Source: Helicobacter pylori (GTDB taxonomy: Bacteria > Campylobacterota > Campylobacteria > Campylobacterales > Helicobacteraceae). From it: DNA of 64,000 bases. Of this stretch, positions 17,116-25,143 are shown in pieces. The notes beneath the pieces were generated by a model, which saw nothing but the letters and a program-made list of their open reading frames with translations, ran no database searches and had not been told where the DNA came from. A program made the position numbers and the translations under genes. The first letter of the stretch is position 1. Every line of letters begins with the position of its first letter. The stretch spans positions 496,001-560,000 of the forward strand of contig NZ_CP011487.1 of NCBI RefSeq assembly GCF_001653475.1, written 5' to 3'.

Positions 17116-17694
17116 TTGAAACGATTAGAAGTTTCTAACCAAGCCAAATTACCCACTCAATTTGGGGAGTTTTATATCCAGTGTTTTAGAGAAAAGGGTT
17201 CTAATGGTTCTAAAGATCATTTAGTGGTTTTCACCCCTAATTTTTCTCAAAACCCCTTAGTGCGTTTGCATTCAGAATGCTTGACCGGCGACGCTCTAGG
17301 CTCTCAAAAATGCGATTGTGGGGGGGCGTTGCAAATGGCGTTAGAAAGGATTTCTAAAGAAGGGGGGCTAGTGATTTATTTGCGCCAAGAAGGGCGTGGG
17401 ATAGGGCTATTTAACAAAGTCAATGCCTACGCTTTGCAAGATAAGGGCTATGATACCATTCAAGCCAATGAAATGATAGGGTTTAAAGACGATGAAAGGG
17501 ATTATAGTATTGTGGGTGAAATTTTAGAATATTACCGCATTAAAAAAATGCGCTTACTCACAAACAACCCTAAAAAAATCGCCGCTTTAGAAAAATACGC
17601 TGAGATAACAAGAGAGAGCTTGATCGTGTGCGCTAATGAGCACAATCAAGGGTATTTGGAAGTCAAAAAGCTCAAAATGGGGCATTTATTGTGA
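17116..17694 (+). CDS. ribA: GTP cyclohydrolase II
   Basis: RibA opens GTP to 2,5-diamino-6-ribosylamino-4(3H)-pyrimidinone 5'-phosphate, the first riboflavin step. I choose TTG 17116 ([17 protein letters not shown]) because it follows TAGGAG at ideal spacing; an upstream in-frame start lacks support. The 192 residues carry all key motifs: [21 protein letters not shown] (zinc Cys), [15 protein letters not shown] (catalytic loop), and LLTNNPKKI. This intact copy compensates for the degenerate domain in the upstream RibBA protein. Confidence 0.94.
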   Translation: MKRLEVSNQAKLPTQFGEFYIQCFREKGSNGSKDHLVVFTPNFSQNPLVRLHSECLTGDALGSQKCDCGGALQMALERISKEGGLVIYLRQEGRGIGLFNKVNAYALQDKGYDTIQANEMIGFKDDERDYSIVGEILEYYRIKKMRLLTNNPKKIAALEKYAEITRESLIVCANEHNQGYLEVKKLKMGHLL

Positions 17695-17744
17695 AAATTA
17701 TGAGCGCTTTAAAGAGGTTTTAAAAAGATTTAATATAAGGGTAA

Positions 17745-17978
17745 ATGATGGTAGAAGTGCGATTTTTTGGACTCATAAAAGAAGAAAATTTTTCCGTCAA
17801 AGCGGGTGATTTAAAGGAATTAAGAGCGATTTTACAAGAAAAAGAGGGCTTAAAAAAGTGGTTAGGCGTTTGCGCGATAGCCCTTAATGATCATTTAATA
17901 GACAATTTAAACACGCCTTTAAAAGATGGCGATGTGAGATCAGTTTGTTGCCACCGGTTTGTGGGGGCTAGGTGTTAA
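17745..17978 (+). pseudogene. moaD: molybdopterin synthase small subunit, frameshifted, lacks C-terminal Gly-Gly
   Basis: MoaD is the ubiquitin-like sulfur carrier of molybdopterin synthase; its C-terminal Gly-Gly becomes a thiocarboxylate. The start is normal (MVEVRFFGLIKEENF) and the fold proceeds to PLKDGDV near 17934. There the frame changes: the product ends RSVCCHRFVGARC. Moving 2 nt restores ISLLPPVCGG with TAG at 17969-17971, the expected end, directly before moaE. The DNA reads GTGAGATCAG where GTGATCAG would keep frame, so a 2-bp AG/GA insertion is the simplest cause. Without Gly-Gly the protein cannot be adenylated or thiocarboxylated, so I call it non-functional. Confidence 0.85.
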
Positions 17979-18208
17979 AAATGGCGCACAGCTTGGGCGA
18001 TGTTTTGATAGGACAAAGCTCATTTTTATGCGTTTTAATGGGAAAGAATAGAAAAAATGCCTTAGAACTATACGAAGATTTTATTGAAGATTTTAAGCGT
18101 AACGCCCCTATTTGGAAATACGATTTAATCCATAATCAACGCATCTACGCTAAACAAAGAAGCCACCTTCTAAAAGGGAGCGGGCTTTTAGCCTTAAAAA
18201 GGAGTTAA
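17972..18208 (+). pseudogene. moaE: molybdopterin synthase large subunit, N-terminal half missing
   Basis: MoaE with MoaD converts cPMP to molybdopterin. Family members have ~140-150 residues; this frame gives 78. It starts normally 1 bp after the restored moaD stop (GTG TTA AAA), then jumps straight into MAHSLGDVLIGQSSFLCVLM, the middle of MoaE, and continues through YEDFIEDFKRNAPIWKYDLI to the end. The N-terminal domain and its MoaD-contact residues are gone. The short sequence TTAAAAAT at the join fits deletion of ~200 bp between two short direct repeats (inferred). The reading frame remains open but the enzyme should be inactive. Confidence 0.8.
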
Positions 18209-18209
18209 A

Positions 18210-18785
18210 ATGCAAACGATTCATATAGGCGTTTTGAGCGCGAGCGATAGAGTGTCAAAAGGGATTTATGAAGATTTAAGCGGTAAGGCGATACAAGAAG
18301 TGTTGGGCGAATATCTGCTCAATCCTTTAGAATTCCATTACGAAATTGTCGCCGATGAAAGGGATTTGATTGAAAAATCGCTGATTAAAATGCACGATGA
18401 ATACCAATGCGATCTAGTCGTTACTACAGGAGACACAGGCCCTGCTTTAAGAGACATAACCCCAGAAGCCACAGAAAAAGTGTGCCAAAAAATGCTTCCT
18501 GGTTTTGGAGAGCTTATACGAATGACTAGTTTAAAATATGTGCCTACAGCGATTCTATTACGCCAGAGCACTGGTATCAGGAATAAGAGTTTGATTGTCA
18601 ATCTCCCTGGTAAGCCAAAAAGTATTAGAGAATGCTTAGAAGCGGTTTTTCCAGCAATTCCTTATTGCGTGGATTTGATTTTAGGAAATTATATGCAAGT
18701 GAATAAAAAAACATTCAAGCGTTTCGCCCCAAACAATAAGGTAAAAAATGCTACTCACTCATTTGAATGGAGAAAATCAGCCTAA
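18210..18785 (+). CDS. mog: molybdopterin adenylyltransferase Mog/MoaB-like, altered loop and C-terminus
   Basis: MogA-type enzymes adenylate molybdopterin before metal insertion. The 191 residues carry IHIGVLSASDRVSKGIYEDLSG, VVTTGDTGPALRDITPEAT, LPGFGELIRMTSL, PTAILLRQSTGIRNKSLIVN and NLPGKPKSIRECLEAVFPA, all family landmarks. The invariant loop is normally TTGGTGP; here the second Gly is Asp. The C-terminus also looks shifted: at 18704-18713 an A7 run where A8 would give NIQAFRPKQ and a TAA at 18737-18739, just before moaC. As read, the frame runs 38 bp into moaC. Activity is doubtful. Confidence 0.82.
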   Translation: MQTIHIGVLSASDRVSKGIYEDLSGKAIQEVLGEYLLNPLEFHYEIVADERDLIEKSLIKMHDEYQCDLVVTTGDTGPALRDITPEATEKVCQKMLPGFGELIRMTSLKYVPTAILLRQSTGIRNKSLIVNLPGKPKSIRECLEAVFPAIPYCVDLILGNYMQVNKKTFKRFAPNNKVKNATHSFEWRKSA

Positions 18786-19223
18786 AATGGTGAATATAGG
18801 GGATAAAGAAACCACTGAAAGAATCGCTCTAGCAAGCGGTCGTATCAGCATGAATAAAGAGGCTTATGACGCTATTATTAATCATTGCGTCAAAAAGGGT
18901 CCGGTGTTACAGACTGCTATTATTGCTGGGATTATGGGGGCTAAAAAGACAAGCGAGCTCATTCCCATGTGCCATTCAATCATGCTCAATGGGGTGGATA
19001 TTGATATTTTAGAAGAAAAAGAGACTTATAGTTTTAAACTTTATGCGAGAGTCAAAACTCAAGCTAAAACGGGCGTAGAAATGGAAGCGCTATGGGTGTG
19101 AGCGTAGGGCTTTTAACCATTTATGACATGGTGAAAGCCATTGATAAGAGCATGATAATTAGCGGTGTGATGTTGGAATATAAAAGTGGAGGCAAAAGCG
19201 GGGATTATAACGCTAAAAAATAG
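18748..19223 (+). pseudogene. moaC: cyclic pyranopterin monophosphate synthase, frameshifted
   Basis: MoaC forms cPMP from the MoaA product, the first committed pterin of molybdenum cofactor synthesis. The N-terminal two thirds are well kept: LTHLNGENQPKMVNIGDKET, VLQTAIIAGIMGAKKTSELI, MCHSIMLNGVDID and TGVEMEAL. At about 19089-19092 the DNA reads GCGCTATGGG; one extra T would continue [20 protein letters not shown] to [13 protein letters not shown] with TAG at 19221-19223. As it stands translation stops at 19101 after ALWV, deleting the strictly conserved TIYDMxKA and KSGGKSG segments of the active site. The product should be inactive. Confidence 0.87.
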
Positions 19224-19340
19224 AAAAAGACTGATAATCTAAAGATGTTAGGGTAAAATAACATTTTGACAACAAAAGCGTGTTGTTGCTTCGGGTTTGT
19301 TGTTATAGAAGTCTGAAATATTACAATCAAGGATAGAACG

Positions 19341-20123
19341 ATGAAAGCAAATGGTCATTTTAAAGATTTTGCATGGAAAAAATGCCTTTTAGGCGCGAGC
19401 GTGGTGGCTTTATTAGTGGGATGCAGCCCGCATATTATTGAAACCAATGAAGTCTCTTTGAAGTTGAATTATCATCCAGCTAGCGAGAAAGTTCAAGCGT
19501 TAGATGAAAAGATTCTGCTTTTAAAGCCAGCTTTTCAATATAGCGATAATATCGCTAAAGAGTATGAAAACAAGTTCAAGAATCAAACCGCGCTCAAGGT
19601 TGAACAGATTTTGCAAAATCAGGGCTATAAGGTTATTAATGTAGATAGCAGTGATAAAGACGATTTTTCTTTTGCACAAAAAAAAGAAGGGTATTTGGCC
19701 ATCGTTATGAATGGTGAAATTGTTTTACGCCCCGATCCTAAAAGGACCATACAGAAAAAATCAGAACCTGGGTTATTGTTCTCCACTGGTTTGGATAAAA
19801 TGGAAGGGGTTTTAATCCCAGCTGGGTTTATCAAGGTTACCATACTAGAGCCTATGAGTGGGGAATCTTTAGATTCTTTTACGATGGATTTGAGCGAGTT
19901 GGACATCCAAGAAAAATTTTTAAAAACCACCCATTCAAGCCATAGTGGGGGGTTAGTTAGCACGATGGTTAAGGGAACGGATAATTCTAATGATGCGATT
20001 AAGAGTGCTTTGAATAAGATTTTTGCAAATATCATGCAAGAAATAGACAAAAAACTCACTCAAAAGAATTTAGAATCTTATCAAAAAGACGCCAAGGAAT
20101 TGAAAAACAAAAAAAACCGATAA
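19341..20123 (+). CDS. hpaA: neuraminyllactose-binding haemagglutinin / flagellar sheath lipoprotein HpaA
   Basis: HpaA is an H. pylori-specific surface and flagellar-sheath lipoprotein needed for mouse colonisation and used as a vaccine antigen. The 260-residue product has a lipoprotein signal peptide with LLVGC and lipidated Cys28. The proposed sialic-acid-binding motif KRTIQK is present near residues 134-139. The C-terminus is lysine-rich and helical ([19 protein letters not shown]). The frame is intact with an AAGGAT site before ATG 19341. A 117-bp gap after the moaC remnant carries its own promoter region and a short ACAACA/TGTTGT hairpin. Confidence 0.96.
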   Translation: MKANGHFKDFAWKKCLLGASVVALLVGCSPHIIETNEVSLKLNYHPASEKVQALDEKILLLKPAFQYSDNIAKEYENKFKNQTALKVEQILQNQGYKVINVDSSDKDDFSFAQKKEGYLAIVMNGEIVLRPDPKRTIQKKSEPGLLFSTGLDKMEGVLIPAGFIKVTILEPMSGESLDSFTMDLSELDIQEKFLKTTHSSHSGGLVSTMVKGTDNSNDAIKSALNKIFANIMQEIDKKLTQKNLESYQKDAKELKNKKNR

Positions 20124-20151
20124 AAACAAATAACCCATAAGAAAAGAACGC

Positions 20152-20988
20152 TTGAACAGACTGCTTAAAAGGGGGTTTTTAGCGTTCTTTTTGAGCATGT
20201 GTTTAAGGGCTGATGATCTAGTTACTTACACCATCATCAAAGAAGAAGATCTAGGATACCAGCGGTTTTTAGCAAAGAAGTGTTTGAGGAGTAAAACCCA
20301 TCCTCCATGTTTCACTGAGCCTAAAAAGCCCAAGAGAAAACTTTTTAACACAGACAAAAGTTCCCATTATTACGGCACAAGCGTGGTGCAAATGTCATGG
20401 CTACAGAGCAGGGAAAAATTTGAAAACCATTCAAAATACCGAGACATTCCTTTTGCTGAAGTCAGTTTGATTTATGGCTATAAGCAATTTTTTCCTAAAA
20501 AAGAGCGCTATGGTTTCCGCTTTTATATTTCTTTGGACTATGCCTATGGTTTTTTTCTTAAAAATAAAGGCGTATTGGGCGATAGTTTGAGAGAGAGTTC
20601 GCAGATCCCTAAAAGCTATAGAGAAAAAATGCAAAGAAAAGAGACTTTTATTAACGCTATTTTTTATGGCGCTGGGGCTGACTTTTTATACAAACGCGCT
20701 TTTGGAACGCTGATTTTAGGGATGAATCTCGTGGGAGAAACCTGGTTTTATGAAACAAAGATTTTTAAAAAGTGGGCTAAAGATCCTTTGAGCGTTTATC
20801 ACCCTTACATGTTTCAAGTGATGTTAAATGTGGGGTATCGTTACCGCTTTTCAAGGTATAAGAATTGGGCGATAGAATTTGGTGCGCGCATCCCCTTTTT
20901 AACCAATGATTATTTTAAAACCTCTTTATACACCCTTTATTTCAAGCGCAATATTTCTGTCTATCTCACTTCAACTTATGATTTTTAG
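20152..20988 (+). CDS. outer-membrane protein family member
   Basis: A 278-residue protein starting at TTG 20152 (MNRLLKRGFLAFFLSMCLRA, a signal peptide). A basic, Cys-containing region (KKCLRSKTHPPCFTEPKKPK) is followed by alternating beta strands ending with aromatic residues (YGFRFYISLDYAYGFFL; VMLNVGYRYRFSRYKNWAIE) and a C-terminal STYDF, the terminal-Phe signature of outer-membrane barrels. It belongs to the H. pylori small outer-membrane families; I do not assign a named one. It follows hpaA by 28 bp and may share its transcript. Confidence 0.8.
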   Translation: MNRLLKRGFLAFFLSMCLRADDLVTYTIIKEEDLGYQRFLAKKCLRSKTHPPCFTEPKKPKRKLFNTDKSSHYYGTSVVQMSWLQSREKFENHSKYRDIPFAEVSLIYGYKQFFPKKERYGFRFYISLDYAYGFFLKNKGVLGDSLRESSQIPKSYREKMQRKETFINAIFYGAGADFLYKRAFGTLILGMNLVGETWFYETKIFKKWAKDPLSVYHPYMFQVMLNVGYRYRFSRYKNWAIEFGARIPFLTNDYFKTSLYTLYFKRNISVYLTSTYDF

Positions 20989-21004
20989 TTTTTTAAATTT
21001 TTGA

Positions 21005-21046
21005 AAACTAGAATTAAAACCGCTTTTTATAAACTAGAATTAAAAC
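21005..21046. repeat. two direct copies of a 16-bp sequence upstream of tig
   Basis: AAACTAGAATTAAAAC occurs at 21005-21020 and 21031-21046, 26 bp apart, just before the TATAAT box (21056-21061) of tig. Period and place suggest either a recent small duplication or a binding-site pair in the promoter. Confidence 0.6.
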
Positions 21047-21055
21047 AAATTAAGC

Positions 21056-21061
21056 TATAAT
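21056..21061 (+). promoter_or_regulatory. -10 box of tig
   Basis: TATAAT preceded by GC, 40 bp before the tig ATG. It probably drives tig-clpP-def-comM. Confidence 0.55.
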
Positions 21062-21100
21062 GATACAAAAATTTAATTTTTTAACCATTTAAGGAAAAAA

Positions 21101-22456
21101 ATGAATCTTGAAGTGAAAAAGATTGACACCGCTAACGCCCATTTAAGCGCTAAACCTTCCGTTGAAAATTTAGAAAAGCGTTATGATAAAATCGCTCAAA
21201 AAATCGCCCAAAAAGTTAAAATTGATGGCTTTAGAAGAGGTAAAGTCCCCTTTAGCTTAGTGAAAACCCGTTATCAAGCCCAAATTGAACAGGACGCTCA
21301 AGAAGAAATGATTCAAGAGGTTTTAAAAAATGCGCTTAAAGAATTAGGGATTGAAAATAAGGATTTAATCGGCAGCCCCAATCTCACTAAATTTGAAAAA
21401 AAAGACACGCATTTTGAAATAGAAGCGGACATCGGCTTAAAACCCACGATTGTTTTAGACAAGATCAAAGAGTGTGTGCCTAGCGTGGGAGTAGAAATTC
21501 CAAATGAAGAAAAAATTGGTGAGCGTTTGAAACAGCTCGCTAAAGACTATGCGAAATTTGTGGATACTGACGCTCAAAGAAAAGCTCAAAACGACGATAA
21601 ATTAACGATTGATTTTGAAGGCTTTATAGATAATGCGCCTTTTGAAGGGGGCAAGGCTGAGAATTTCAGTGTGATTTTAGGCAGTAAGCAAATGCTAGAA
21701 GATTTTGAAAAGGCTCTTTTAGGCATGCAAGCGGGCGAAGAAAAAGAATTCCCTTTGACTTTCCCTAGCGGATACCACGCAGAGCATTTAGCCGGCAAAG
21801 AAGCCCTTTTTAAAGTGAAATTACACCAGATTCAAGCGCGTGAAGTGTTAGAAATCAATGACGAACTCGCTAAAATTGCGCTAGCTAATGAAGAGAATGC
21901 GACTTTAAAGCTTTTAAAAGAAAGGGTTGAAGGGCAGTTATTTTTAGAAAATAAAGCCAGGCTTTATAATGAAGAGTTGAAAGAACAATTGATTGAAAAT
22001 TTAGATGAAAAGATTGTTTTTGATTTGCCTAAAACAATCATTGAGCAAGAAATGGATTTGTTATTCAGGAACGATCTTTATTCCATGCAAGCTGAGGAAG
22101 TCAAATCCTTACAAGAAAGCCAAGAAAAAGCCAAAGAAAAGCGTGAGAGCTTTAGGAATGATGCAATCAAAAGCGTGAAAATCACTTTTATCATTGACGC
22201 TTTAGCGAAGGAAGAAAAAATCGGCGTGCATGACAATGAAGTCTTTCAAACTTTGTATTATGAGGCGATGATGACAGGGCAAAACCCAGAAAGTCTCATT
22301 GAACAATACCGCAAAAATAACATGTTAGCGGCGGTGAAAATGGCGATGATTGAAGATAGGGTGCTGACTTATTTGTTGGATAAAAACTTGCCTAAAGAGC
22401 AGCAAGAAATTTTAGAGAAAATGAGACCCAACGCTCAAAAAACTCAAGCGGGTTAA
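21101..22456 (+). CDS. tig: trigger factor
   Basis: Trigger factor is the ribosome-bound chaperone and peptidyl-prolyl isomerase that meets nascent chains. The 451-residue protein shows the ribosome-docking signature GFRRGKVPFSLVKTRY, a central FKBP-type domain (DDKLTIDFEGFIDNAPFEGG, LTFPSGYHAEHLAGKEALFKV), and a long helical C-terminal chaperone domain. Length is normal. It begins a compact run with clpP (17-bp gap), def and comM, so protein folding, degradation and maturation genes are co-expressed. Confidence 0.97.
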   Translation: MNLEVKKIDTANAHLSAKPSVENLEKRYDKIAQKIAQKVKIDGFRRGKVPFSLVKTRYQAQIEQDAQEEMIQEVLKNALKELGIENKDLIGSPNLTKFEKKDTHFEIEADIGLKPTIVLDKIKECVPSVGVEIPNEEKIGERLKQLAKDYAKFVDTDAQRKAQNDDKLTIDFEGFIDNAPFEGGKAENFSVILGSKQMLEDFEKALLGMQAGEEKEFPLTFPSGYHAEHLAGKEALFKVKLHQIQAREVLEINDELAKIALANEENATLKLLKERVEGQLFLENKARLYNEELKEQLIENLDEKIVFDLPKTIIEQEMDLLFRNDLYSMQAEEVKSLQESQEKAKEKRESFRNDAIKSVKITFIIDALAKEEKIGVHDNEVFQTLYYEAMMTGQNPESLIEQYRKNNMLAAVKMAMIEDRVLTYLLDKNLPKEQQEILEKMRPNAQKTQAG

Positions 22457-22473
22457 ACAGCTAAAAAGGAGAG

Positions 22474-23064
22474 ATGATGGGATACATTCCTTATGTGATA
22501 GAGAATACCGATCGTGGGGAGCGTAGCTATGATATTTACTCGCGTCTTTTAAAGGATCGCATTGTTTTATTGAGCGGTGAGATCAATGATAGCGTGGCGT
22601 CTTCTATTGTGGCCCAACTCTTGTTTTTGGAAGCTGAAGACCCTGAAAAAGACATTGGCTTGTATATCAATTCTCCCGGTGGGGTGATAACCAGCGGTCT
22701 TAGCATTTATGACACCATGAATTTTATTCGCCCTGATGTTTCCACGATTTGCATCGGTCAAGCGGCTTCTATGGGGGCGTTTTTACTGAGCTGTGGGGCT
22801 AAGGGCAAGCGCTTTTCACTACCCCATTCAAGGATTATGATCCACCAGCCTTTAGGGGGGGCTCAAGGGCAAGCGAGCGATATTGAAATCATTTCTAATG
22901 AGATCCTCAGGCTTAAAGGTTTGATGAATTCTATTTTGGCTCAAAACTCAGGGCAGAGTTTGGAGCAAATCGCTAAAGACACGGACAGGGATTTTTATAT
23001 GAGCGCTAAAGAAGCTAAAGAGTATGGCTTGATTGATAAAGTGTTACAGAAAAATGTGAAGTGA
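22474..23064 (+). CDS. clpP: ATP-dependent Clp protease proteolytic subunit
   Basis: ClpP forms the 14-subunit chamber that degrades proteins unfolded by ClpX or ClpA. The 196-residue product contains the catalytic Ser in [14 protein letters not shown], the His in HSRIMIHQP, and the catalytic Asp region in [23 protein letters not shown] 22474 and 22477 are both possible after AAGGAGAG; the second gives MGYIPYVIE, the usual H. pylori start. The gene lies between tig and def, 4 bp before the latter. Confidence 0.97.
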   Translation: MMGYIPYVIENTDRGERSYDIYSRLLKDRIVLLSGEINDSVASSIVAQLLFLEAEDPEKDIGLYINSPGGVITSGLSIYDTMNFIRPDVSTICIGQAASMGAFLLSCGAKGKRFSLPHSRIMIHQPLGGAQGQASDIEIISNEILRLKGLMNSILAQNSGQSLEQIAKDTDRDFYMSAKEAKEYGLIDKVLQKNVK

Positions 23065-23068
23065 TTGC

Positions 23069-23593
23069 ATGGCGTTATTAGAGATTATCCATTACCCTTC
23101 TAAAATCTTAAGAACGATTTCTAAAGAGGTCGTTTCTTTTGATTCAAAACTCCACCAACAACTAGAGGACATGCATGAAACTATGATCGCTAGTGAGGGG
23201 ATAGGGTTAGCCGCTATTCAAGTGGGCTTGCCTTTAAGAATGCTCATTATCAATCTCCAACGAGAAGACGGCGTGCAACACAAAGAAGACTGCTTGGAAA
23301 TCATTAACCCTAAATGGATAGAAACTAAAGGGATGATAATGTATAAAGAAGGGTGCTTGTCTGTGCCAGGATTTTATGAAGAGGTGGAGCGCTTTGAAAA
23401 GGTTAAGATAGAGTATCAAAACCGCTTCGCTGAAGTGAAAATTTTAGAAGCGAGCGAGCTTTTAGCGGTAGCTATCCAGCATGAAATAGATCACCTCAAT
23501 GGCGTGTTATTCGTGGATAAATTATCCATTTTGAAGCGTAAGAAATTTGAAAAAGAACTCAAAGAGCTGCAAAAAAAACAAAAACACAAATAA
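23069..23593 (+). CDS. def: peptide deformylase
   Basis: Deformylase removes formyl groups from nascent proteins with a catalytic metal. All three motifs are present in the 174 residues: [18 protein letters not shown] (metal Cys), and the metal-binding HEIDHLNG (HExxH). A lysine-rich C-terminal tail (KELKEL, then KKQKHK) extends past the core. It starts 4 bp after clpP and ends 5 bp before comM. Confidence 0.97.
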   Translation: MALLEIIHYPSKILRTISKEVVSFDSKLHQQLEDMHETMIASEGIGLAAIQVGLPLRMLIINLQREDGVQHKEDCLEIINPKWIETKGMIMYKEGCLSVPGFYEEVERFEKVKIEYQNRFAEVKILEASELLAVAIQHEIDHLNGVLFVDKLSILKRKKFEKELKELQKKQKHK

Positions 23594-23598
23594 CAACC

Positions 23599-25119
23599 AT
23601 GATTAACACGATATTTTGTGCGACCATGCAAAGGGGAGTGGCAGAAATCGTGGCTGTGGAAGCGACTTTCACAAGGGCTTTACCGGCGTTTGTGATTTCA
23701 GGCTTGGCTAATAGCTCTATCCAAGAAGCCAAACAGCGGGTTCAATCGGCTTTACAAAATAACGATTTCACTTTCCCGCCTTTAAAAATCACCATCAACC
23801 TTTCCCCTTCCGATTTGCCTAAATCCGGGAGTCATTTTGATTTGCCTATTGCTCTTTTAATCGCTTTGCAAAAACAAGAGTTGGCTTTTAAAGAATGGTT
23901 TGCTTTTGGGGAATTAGGGCTTGATGGCAAGATCAAACCCAATTCTAACATTTTCCCCATGCTTTTAGACATTGCCATTAAGCACCCCCATGCTAAAGTC
24001 ATTGCGCCTAAGGCTAATGAAGAGCTTTTTGCGCTCATTCCTAATTTGCAATGCTTTTTTGTGGAGCATTTTAAAGAAGCTTTAGAAATCTTGCAAAACC
24101 CTGAAATCAAAGCAGACACCCACACGAAAAAACTACCCTTTAAAACGATAGAATTGAACGATAAAGAGTATTATTTTTCAGACGCCTATGCATTAGATTT
24201 TAAAGAAGTTAAGGGGCAAGCTGTCGCTAAAGAAGCCACCTTGATCGCTAGCGCTGGGTTTCATAATTTGATTTTAGAGGGAAGTCCAGGGTGTGGGAAA
24301 AGCATGATCATTAATCGCATGCGTTATATCTTGCCTCCATTAAGCTTGAATGAAATCCTAGAAGCGACAAAATTACGCATTTTAAGCGAGCAAGACAGCG
24401 CCTATTACCCCTTAAGGAGTTTCAGAAACCCTCACCAAAGCGCTTCAAAATCCAGTATTTTAGGCTCAAGCTCTCTAAAAGAGCCAAAACCTGGCGAAAT
24501 CGCGCTAGCGCATAACGGCATGCTTTTTTTTGATGAATTGCCTCATTTTAAAAAGGATATTTTGGAAGCTTTAAGAGAGCCTTTAGAAAACAATAAATTG
24601 GTGGTTTCACGAGTGCATAGCAAAATTGAATACGAAACCTCTTTTTTATTTGTGGGGGCTCAAAACCCTTGCTTGTGCGGGAATTTACTCAGCGCAACCA
24701 AAGCATGCCGTTGCCAAGACAGAGAAATCACGCAGTATAAAAACCGCTTGAGCGAGCCTTTTTTGGATAGGATTGATTTGTTTGTGCAAATGGAAGAGGG
24801 GAATTATAAAGACACGCCGTCGCATTCTTGGACTTCAAAAGAGATGCATCAATGGGTATTATTGGCTTTCAAACAGCAAAAGTTAAGGAAACAGAGCGCT
24901 TTTAATGGTAAGCTTAATGAAGAGCAGATAGAACGATTTTGCTCTTTAAACGCTGAAGCGCAAAAGTTGTTAGAGCAAGCGATTGAAAGGTTTAATCTGT
25001 CCATGCGCTCTGTTAATAAGGTCAAAAAAGTCGCTAGAACGATTGCGGATTTAAACGCTTGTGAGAATATAGAAAAATCTCACATGCTTAAAGCGCTGAG
25101 TTTCAGAAAGATTTCTTAA
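23599..25119 (+). CDS. comM: YifB/ComM-family Mg chelatase-like AAA ATPase
   Basis: ComM is a hexameric branch-migration helicase that helps integrate transforming DNA; H. pylori is naturally competent. The 506 residues have the N-terminal Lon-S5-like domain (INLSPSDLPKSGSHFDLPIA), then Walker A in LEGSPGCGKSMIINRM, a Walker B-like GMLFFDELPHFKKDILEAL, and a Cys cluster CLCGNLLSATKACRC seen across the family. RSVNKVKKVARTIADL is the conserved C-terminal helix. The frame is complete. It ends the tig-clpP-def run. Confidence 0.92.
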   Translation: MINTIFCATMQRGVAEIVAVEATFTRALPAFVISGLANSSIQEAKQRVQSALQNNDFTFPPLKITINLSPSDLPKSGSHFDLPIALLIALQKQELAFKEWFAFGELGLDGKIKPNSNIFPMLLDIAIKHPHAKVIAPKANEELFALIPNLQCFFVEHFKEALEILQNPEIKADTHTKKLPFKTIELNDKEYYFSDAYALDFKEVKGQAVAKEATLIASAGFHNLILEGSPGCGKSMIINRMRYILPPLSLNEILEATKLRILSEQDSAYYPLRSFRNPHQSASKSSILGSSSLKEPKPGEIALAHNGMLFFDELPHFKKDILEALREPLENNKLVVSRVHSKIEYETSFLFVGAQNPCLCGNLLSATKACRCQDREITQYKNRLSEPFLDRIDLFVQMEEGNYKDTPSHSWTSKEMHQWVLLAFKQQKLRKQSAFNGKLNEEQIERFCSLNAEAQKLLEQAIERFNLSMRSVNKVKKVARTIADLNACENIEKSHMLKALSFRKIS

Positions 25120-25143
25120 AAGGATTTTTATAAGGGAGAGAAA

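Noticed and set aside
19264-19290. ACAACA/TGTTGT hairpin before hpaA as a terminator of the moa cluster
   Set aside because: Stem is only 6 bp and no T run follows, so it is too weak to call.
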